From the NCBI GenBank assembly GCA_036570465.1, contig DATCYD010000112.1:1-10795 (forward strand): 10,795 nt of DNA, given 5' to 3'. The translations under genes were made by a program, and so were the position numbers. This stretch comes from Anseongella sp036570465. GTDB lineage: Bacteria > Bacteroidota > Bacteroidia > Sphingobacteriales > Sphingobacteriaceae. Shown here piece after piece: positions 5,978 to 10,795 of the stretch; within the stretch, counting starts at the first letter, position 1; every line of letters begins with the position of its first letter. The notes under the pieces are model-generated. The model saw nothing but the letters and a program-made list of their open reading frames with translations. It searched no databases and had not been told where the DNA came from.

Positions 5978-6868
5978 ATGAATAGTAAACTTACGTACAT
6001 ACTTTTGGCGGCAGGTTCCGTCATAGTGGGATGTGGAAAAACAGGCACGACCGACGGGGGGCTGAGCTATAAGATTCATACCGGTAACGATGACAAAGCC
6101 ATCCAGGAAGGTGATTATGTGAAGTTCCACCTGGTTTATAAAACGGAAGATGATTCCATCCTGCAATCGTCTTATGACCGTGGTACGCCCTTTGAAGCGT
6201 TGATCGATTCCATGAGTTTTCAGGGTGCTCCTACCTTCGAATACTTGTATCATGCGTTGAAGATGATGACTCTGAACGACAGTGCGACTTTTCATATGAG
6301 GTCGGATTCTCTGTTCAGCTCTGATACCACATTTACTCCGGGTATGACCAAGCCGCCACGGCCGCCTTTTATCCGCCCCGGCAGCAACGTAACCATGGTG
6401 GTGAAGGTGGAGGAAGTAAAGACCAAGCAGGAAATTGAGCAGGAACTGAAAGACAAGCGCGACAAGCAAACCAGTCTGGAAACGGATACCATTGCTGCTT
6501 ATATTAAGGAGCATGATCTGGAAGTTAAAAAGACGCCCACCGGCATTCAGTATCATATTTCAAAAGAAACGGACGGCCCTCGTCCGAACACGGGAGATAC
6601 GGTAGTGGTACATTACACCGGCACGCTGCTGGATGGGACCAAGTTCGATTCGTCTTACGACCGGGGAGAGCCTATTTCCTTCCCGCTGGTAAAAGGTGCC
6701 GTAATTGACGGATGGTATGAAGGTATTCCTTTGTTCAGAAAAGGTGAAAAAGGGGTGCTGATCATTCCTTCGGCCTATGGGTACGGAGAGTTCGGCAGTG
6801 GCCCTATTCCTTCAAACAGTCCGCTGATATTCGAAGTGGAGTTGGTTGATATTAAACCCGAAAAATAA
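5978..6868 (+). CDS. Tandem FKBP-type peptidyl-prolyl isomerase lipoprotein
   Basis: Predicted envelope foldase. Residues 1-19 form a lipoprotein signal ending in the lipobox IVGC, with C19 as lipid anchor. Two FKBP-like domains follow. The first (about 45-148) is divergent: it keeps SSYDRGTPF but lacks the pocket tryptophan and carries an insertion with a proline-rich KPPRPPF stretch. A charged helical linker (about 149-180) leads to the second domain (about 205-294), which is canonical: Y213 in VHYTG, F223 and D224 in FDSSYD, V242-I243 and W246 in VIDGW, Y267 in AYGYG and F285 near the end. The same SSYDRG motif at 65-70 and 225-230 points to an internal duplication. In flavobacteria a related FKBP lipoprotein in this neighbourhood is GldI, a gliding-motility protein; no gld genes are visible here, so that role is not claimed. 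Confidence 0.93.
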   Translation: MNSKLTYILLAAGSVIVGCGKTGTTDGGLSYKIHTGNDDKAIQEGDYVKFHLVYKTEDDSILQSSYDRGTPFEALIDSMSFQGAPTFEYLYHALKMMTLNDSATFHMRSDSLFSSDTTFTPGMTKPPRPPFIRPGSNVTMVVKVEEVKTKQEIEQELKDKRDKQTSLETDTIAAYIKEHDLEVKKTPTGIQYHISKETDGPRPNTGDTVVVHYTGTLLDGTKFDSSYDRGEPISFPLVKGAVIDGWYEGIPLFRKGEKGVLIIPSAYGYGEFGSGPIPSNSPLIFEVELVDIKPEK

Positions 6869-6869
6869 T

Positions 6870-7691
6870 TTGCTGACGGATACGCATACTCATCTCTATC
6901 TCCCTGAATTCGATCAGGACAGGGAGGTAGCGATGGAACGTGCCTTCGGTCAGGGAATTGAACGGATATTTCTTCCCAATATTGACGCGGATTCCATAGC
7001 GCCCATGCTGGCGCTTTGCGGACAATACCCGGAGAACTGTTTTCCCATGCTGGGCCTGCATCCTTGTTCTGTAAAAGCGGGTTTCAGGCAGGAGCTGGAG
7101 AAGATCAAAGTGTCTCTGGAGCAACATTCTTCTCCAAACCAGCTTGTTTCCGGCGGGCGTCACACATGCGTAGCCATTGGCGAAATCGGATTGGACTTTT
7201 ACTGGGATAAGTCGTTTGTCAGGGAGCAGGAAGAAGCTTTCCGGATCCAGGTGGGCTGGGCTGTTGCCCGGGATCTTCCTATTGTGATCCATTCACGGGA
7301 CAGTTTCGATGAGATTTGCCAGTTACTGATCGAGGAGAAACAGCAGCTGCCAGCGGAATCAGGTTTGGGGATCAGGGGCATCTTTCATTGTTTTACAGGA
7401 ACGTACGAACAAGCCTGCCGGGCCATTGATCTTGGCTTTTACCTGGGGATTGGGGGGGTGGCTACCTTTAAAAAATCGGATTTACCTGAGGTGCTTTCGG
7501 AGATCAGCCTGGATCACATTGTGCTGGAAACCGATTCGCCTTACCTGGCGCCGGTTCCTTTCCGTGGCAAACGTAATGAAAGTAGCTATCTGGTAGCGGT
7601 GGCAGATAAACTGGCAGAAGTTTACGGACTTTCCCGCGAAGAGATCGCGGAGCGAACGACAGAAAATTCCAGGATTGTTTTTGGCATATGA
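6870..7691 (+). CDS. TatD-family metal-dependent hydrolase
   Basis: Metal-dependent DNase/hydrolase with a TIM-barrel fold; TatD relatives have 3'-5' exonuclease activity linked to DNA repair. With the start used here (273 residues), the metal ligands are H6 and H8 in DTHTHLYLPEFD, E105 in GEIGLDFYWD, H141 in VIHSRDSF, H173 in FHCFTGT and D222 in ETDSPYLAPVPFRGKRNE, so all expected catalytic positions are present. No ATG is available at the expected N-terminus. TTG at 6870-6872, one base after the FKBP stop, gives the family-like MLTDTHTH; CTG at 6873 is an alternative. An upstream TTG at 6846 would need an overlap with the FKBP coding end and adds non-family residues. The stop overlaps the asparaginase ATG by 4 bp. 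Which TatD paralogue this is (TatD, YcfH or YjjV type) is unclear. Confidence 0.94.
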   Translation: MLTDTHTHLYLPEFDQDREVAMERAFGQGIERIFLPNIDADSIAPMLALCGQYPENCFPMLGLHPCSVKAGFRQELEKIKVSLEQHSSPNQLVSGGRHTCVAIGEIGLDFYWDKSFVREQEEAFRIQVGWAVARDLPIVIHSRDSFDEICQLLIEEKQQLPAESGLGIRGIFHCFTGTYEQACRAIDLGFYLGIGGVATFKKSDLPEVLSEISLDHIVLETDSPYLAPVPFRGKRNESSYLVAVADKLAEVYGLSREEIAERTTENSRIVFGI

Positions 7692-8719
7692 CCAGGATCC
7701 TTATCATTTATACCGGTGGCACGGTGGGCATGATGCAGGATGCCGCTTCCAAAACCCTTCGGCCTATTGGTTTCGAAGAGATCAAGAATAATTTCCCGGA
7801 ACTGGAGCGGCTGAACTATGATTGGGAGGTACATACCTTTGATCCGCCCCTGGATTCCTCGGACATGAATCCGGAGGTATGGGCCCGGATTGCTACCATT
7901 ATAGAAGAGAACAACGCGAGCTATAGTGGCTTTGTGATCCTGCATGGCTCTGATACCATGGCGTTCACAGCCTCGGCATTGAGCTTTATGCTGGAAAATC
8001 TGGATAAGCCGGTGGTGCTGACCGGTTCTCAGCTTCCTATTGGCGCCATTCGTACTGATGCGCGGGAGAACATCATTACCGCCATGGAAATTGCTGCCAG
8101 CCGGACCGATGGAAAGGCAATGGTTCCGGAAGTATGTATTTATTTCGATTATCAATTGTTCCGTGGAAACAGGGCCAAGAAATACAATGCCGAAAAATTC
8201 GAGGCCTTTTATTCCATGAATTATCCGCCCCTTGCGGAAGCAGGAGTAGCCATCAAATTTAATCAGGGAGCTATTCTTCCGGTGCCGGATAAGCCACTTC
8301 TGGTACATAAAACGCTTGCTTCCGATGTAGCTGTCCTCAAGATATTTCCGGGTATCCCCCAAACGACTGTGCAGGCTGTGCTGAATACCCCTGGTATCCG
8401 GGGTGTGCTGATGGAAACTTATGGCAGTGGAAATACATTTACTTCACCTTGGTTTGTGCATGCGCTATCCGGGGCGATCGAGCGGGGATTGGTGATTTTG
8501 GACATTACCCAGTGTGATGGCGGGGCGGTTGAACTGGGACGTTATGAGACCAGCAAGCACCTGTTGGGAGCTGGAGTGGTTAGTGGCTTTGATATGACAT
8601 TCGAGTCTGCAGTCACTAAAATGATGTACTTGTTATCCTATGACCTGCCTGTGGAAACGCTTAAGCAATTGCTCGAAACACCCCTGCGCGGCGAATTAAC
8701 CCCGCCAGGAGATGTGTAG
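7688..8719 (+). CDS. ansA: Type I (cytoplasmic) L-asparaginase
   Basis: Hydrolyses L-asparagine to aspartate and ammonia. No signal peptide is present, and the sequence tracks E. coli AnsA closely along its length (343 residues). Landmarks: YTGGTVGM (8-15) with nucleophile-type T12, DSSDM (56-60), LHGSDTMAFTASALSFML (85-102), LTGSQLP (111-117), RTDARENI (122-129), RGNRAKK (159-165) with K165 in the catalytic-lysine position, and the closing LRGELTP. One catalytic position differs from E. coli: the HGTDT motif is HGSDT here, so S88 replaces the threonine and D89 is kept. Serine can do the same chemistry, so activity is still expected. It is the last gene of the operon, coupled to tatD through an ATGA overlap, and converges with the ClC gene 22 bp away. 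Confidence 0.95.
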   Translation: MTRILIIYTGGTVGMMQDAASKTLRPIGFEEIKNNFPELERLNYDWEVHTFDPPLDSSDMNPEVWARIATIIEENNASYSGFVILHGSDTMAFTASALSFMLENLDKPVVLTGSQLPIGAIRTDARENIITAMEIAASRTDGKAMVPEVCIYFDYQLFRGNRAKKYNAEKFEAFYSMNYPPLAEAGVAIKFNQGAILPVPDKPLLVHKTLASDVAVLKIFPGIPQTTVQAVLNTPGIRGVLMETYGSGNTFTSPWFVHALSGAIERGLVILDITQCDGGAVELGRYETSKHLLGAGVVSGFDMTFESAVTKMMYLLSYDLPVETLKQLLETPLRGELTPPGDV

Positions 8720-8741
8720 AGGCCTCCTTTGGCTACGCGAA

Positions 8742-10634
8742 TTACTTATGTAATAGTTTTCGTCCCCTGACGATGATCTGGAAGCTGCGGCGTTTCAGGG
8801 AAATCGTGCGTTTTACATTCTCCAGTTCATCCTTTTGCAGACGAAGAGCCTGAAGAATATCCTCATGTGTGAGCACGCCTGTGATCCGGGTCTTGTCTTC
8901 CCGGGAAACCACCGGCAACAGGCCCGGTTGTAGTTTGGCCATTACATCCACGGCAACCCGCAGGGTGTTGTCTTCGTAAATAGTGGGTGTACGCGCATTC
9001 AGAATGGAGGTGATGGGCGCCTCCGGGTCGTTTTTCCCATCGGTAATTTCGTCCAGATCCACAGTGCCGGTCAGGTGACCGTTCTGATCAATGACGGCGA
9101 ACGCGCGCTGTTTGGCATTAGTTATATGTTCTTCCTGCAGCCAGGCACGGATTTGTCCGATGGTATTGTCTGCACTCAGCAACCGGATGGCTTCTTTCAT
9201 GATGGATTTGACCAGGGTGCTGTCGAGTACATCCGGTGCATAGGAATGAGGGGTCTGTATGCCACGCCGGGCGATCTTTTCAGTCATGATGGTGTTTTTC
9301 ATCAGAAAGAAGGATACAAAATAGGCGGCAGTGCATCCACCCAGCAGGGGAGTGAGTGTATTAGGCTGCATGGTAGTTTCAAGGGCAAATACAATGGAAG
9401 TCAGCAATGCCCGGGACGCGCCGGCAAACATGGCCGCCATTCCCACCAGGGCAGCAGTTGGGATATTGATATCGCTACCCGGAAAAATCTGCAGCCAGCC
9501 GGTACCCAATAAGGCGCCTGCAGCGCCTCCGATCGTCAGCATGGGAGCCAGTGTTCCACCTGAGGTGCCGCTCCCAAGAGAAATAGACCAGGAAATCAGT
9601 TTTAAAAAGCAAAGTATCAATAGCACCTGCATGGTTGCTTCTCCCGAAATAGCGGTGGAAATATTTTCATATCCCACGCCCAGGGTACTTGGGGCAATAT
9701 ACCCCACAATGCCAACTGCAATAGCTCCCAATGCCGGCCACCACATCCAGTGAACGGGTAACTTTTCGAAACCGTCTTCAATCCAATAGACTACCCGGGT
9801 GATCAAGGCAGAGAATACACCGATGAGTGCCCCGATTACGCTGTAGTTTGCCAGGGCAGTATAGGTTGGTGAAGGCACTTCCGGCATGTGGAACATGGGG
9901 CCGGATGAGAAAAATGCGATATGGCAAGCTGCTCCTGTAATACAGGCCAGGGCCACCGGAATGATGGATCTGGGTGAAAACTCAAACAGCAACAGCTCAA
10001 TAGCAAGAAGGATGGCGGCAAAGGGGCTTCCAAAGATAGCAGCCATACCGGCGGTAGCTCCGGCGGCCAGTAATACTTTTCGCTCGTTATCGGTGACCCT
10101 TGAAGCCTGGCCAATGAATGACCCAAAAGCACCCCCGGTGGAGATAATAGGCCCCTCAGCGCCGAATGGTCCCCCGGTTCCAATGGAAATCGCAGCAGAA
10201 AGGGGCTTTAGGATGGTGACGCGTGGCGGAATCTTGCTTCGGTTGGTCAGGATCTGTTCCATGGCCTCGGGGATACCATGTCCGCGGATGGCCTTGGAGC
10301 CGTATTTTGCCATGATCCCCACAAGGATACCCCCGATCACCGGCACGAAGATGACGGTCCAGCCGAAAGAATGGTGCCCCAGTTCGGTTTCATGGAAAGA
10401 GAATTCGCCAAAGAAGGATAAATTGGTTACCAGGGAGATCAGGGCGATAAGTCCGCGGGCAATCACGCCGATGATCAAAGCGTTTACCACGGCGATCAGG
10501 GAAAGATAGAGGACTCGTTTTACCGGGATCAGGTTCCTGACCTGTTGCCGCTCAGATTCAAGTGTGGGCCGCAGGCTGACGGAAATCGGAATATTCTTTT
10601 TGGGGCCGTCTCCTTCTGTATGTGTTTCGTTCAT
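8742..10634 (-). CDS. ClC-family chloride channel/transporter with two CBS domains
   Basis: Integral inner-membrane anion channel or exchanger, 630 residues. A hydrophilic N-terminus (about 1-38) precedes a many-helix ClC core (about 40-450). Signature segments are GHGIPEA (118-124, in place of GSGIPE), GAEGP (158-162) with the gating glutamate E160, FGSPFAAILLAIELLLFEF (201-219) and SGTSGGTLAP (355-364, in place of the GxFxP loop). The C-terminus carries two CBS domains (about 473-532 and 540-598), which commonly bind adenine nucleotides, and a basic tail (RTISLKRRSFQ, KLLHK). In the 201-219 segment, the position of E. coli ClC E203 is leucine (L214), so proton coupling may be lost or altered. 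A TTG start at 10638-10640 is possible, but ATG at 10632-10634 follows a -7-like box directly and is preferred. Ion choice cannot be read from the sequence. Confidence 0.95.
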   Translation of the reverse strand: MNETHTEGDGPKKNIPISVSLRPTLESERQQVRNLIPVKRVLYLSLIAVVNALIIGVIARGLIALISLVTNLSFFGEFSFHETELGHHSFGWTVIFVPVIGGILVGIMAKYGSKAIRGHGIPEAMEQILTNRSKIPPRVTILKPLSAAISIGTGGPFGAEGPIISTGGAFGSFIGQASRVTDNERKVLLAAGATAGMAAIFGSPFAAILLAIELLLFEFSPRSIIPVALACITGAACHIAFFSSGPMFHMPEVPSPTYTALANYSVIGALIGVFSALITRVVYWIEDGFEKLPVHWMWWPALGAIAVGIVGYIAPSTLGVGYENISTAISGEATMQVLLILCFLKLISWSISLGSGTSGGTLAPMLTIGGAAGALLGTGWLQIFPGSDINIPTAALVGMAAMFAGASRALLTSIVFALETTMQPNTLTPLLGGCTAAYFVSFFLMKNTIMTEKIARRGIQTPHSYAPDVLDSTLVKSIMKEAIRLLSADNTIGQIRAWLQEEHITNAKQRAFAVIDQNGHLTGTVDLDEITDGKNDPEAPITSILNARTPTIYEDNTLRVAVDVMAKLQPGLLPVVSREDKTRITGVLTHEDILQALRLQKDELENVKRTISLKRRSFQIIVRGRKLLHK

Positions 10635-10637
10635 TTG

Positions 10638-10645
10638 CAAAATAA
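10638..10645 (-). promoter_or_regulatory. Putative -7 box for the ClC gene
   Basis: On the minus strand, TTATTTTG matches five of six fixed positions of TAnnTTTG and ends 3 nt before the preferred ATG. A second candidate, CATCTTTG (minus strand of 10726-10733), is an equally good match and would give a leader of about 90 nt. Neither has a clear -33 box. Confidence 0.3.
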
Positions 10646-10745
10646 ATTCGCTTCAGCTAATATGTAGTATGTAGGATCGGAGCATGTAAAATGTGTCGTA
10701 AGTAACTGAAAGCGGAAAGACGCTGCAAAGATGCCGAAAATTACT

Positions 10746-10769
10746 TAATTTTGCAGCATTATGCTGTAA
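10746..10769 (+). promoter_or_regulatory. Promoter-like box with overlapping dyad at right edge
   Basis: TAATTTTG (10746-10753) is an exact TAnnTTTG match on the plus strand. It overlaps an inverted repeat centred on 10760: CAGCAT-T-ATGCTG (10754-10766), extended to 10751-10769 with one G-T wobble. The only nearby ATG (10761) meets a stop after one codon, so the gene served must start beyond the window. The dyad sits across the expected transcription start, a place where a repressor could bind. Confidence 0.35.
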
Positions 10770-10795
10770 CTTCAGGCAACGATTGACAAGGATTC

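Noticed and set aside
5933..6556. A 207-codon minus-strand frame opposite the FKBP gene
   Set aside because: Antisense shadow; the plus-strand frame has a lipobox and a canonical FKBP domain.
7622..8362. A 246-codon open frame on the minus strand opposite the asparaginase gene
   Set aside because: It is antisense to a well-conserved coding region and resembles no family.
8716..8736. Possible terminator hairpin between convergent asparaginase and ClC genes
   Set aside because: Only GTAG/CTAC plus CC/GG can pair across a 3-nt bulge, and no T-tract follows on either strand.
9886..10509. A 207-codon open frame on the plus strand opposite the ClC gene
   Set aside because: Composition is that of an antisense shadow, with no recognisable domain, and the ClC protein on the other strand is unmistakable.
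1..10795. CRISPR arrays, tRNA genes, insertion sequences, defence or toxin-antitoxin genes
   Set aside because: Looked for regular direct repeats, cloverleaf-like segments, transposase motifs and paired small genes; none seen apart from the two related palindromes.

Overview
The window looks like a core-chromosome segment of a Bacteroidota (Bacteroidetes) bacterium. The reasons are: the gene order recF-DUF721 divergent from TPR protein-ribH, and ndk divergent from a DHH phosphoesterase followed by an FKBP lipoprotein; the protein sequences themselves; and several matches to the Bacteroidota promoter -7 box (TAnnTTTG) just upstream of genes. I cannot place it below phylum with confidence. There are no rRNA, tRNA, CRISPR, insertion-sequence or phage genes.

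Layout. A leftward cluster (positions 2928 down to 22) carries a membrane-anchored TPR protein, lumazine synthase (ribH), a previously unlisted 40-residue lipoprotein, lipoyl synthase (lipA) and a DUF937/YidB-like glycine-rich protein. A compact divergent promoter region (2929-3004) separates it from rightward recF and an overlapping DUF721/DciA-like gene. ndk (leftward) faces that pair and diverges from a rightward four-gene operon: NrnA-type DHH phosphoesterase, tandem-FKBP lipoprotein, TatD-family nuclease, type I asparaginase. These four are spaced by 1 bp, 1 bp and a 4-bp overlap. A ClC-family anion transporter with two CBS domains runs leftward towards the asparaginase gene. The last 155 bp hold a promoter region, probably divergent, for ClC and for a gene beyond the window.

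Working together. Most genes are housekeeping: cofactor synthesis (lipoate, riboflavin), DNA replication and repair (RecF, DciA-like, TatD), nucleotide and oligonucleotide turnover (Ndk, NrnA), envelope protein folding (FKBP), nitrogen supply (asparaginase) and anion transport (ClC). I found no convincing new defence or mobile system. The items most worth a second look are the small lipoprotein that resets the lipA start codon, a pair of related ~75-bp intergenic palindromes at 585-661 and 4401-4474, three genes whose -7-like box sits only 3-4 nt before the start codon (predicting leaderless mRNA), and a ClC protein that keeps the gating glutamate but lacks the canonical internal proton glutamate. 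No gene-free stretch exceeds 300 bases.
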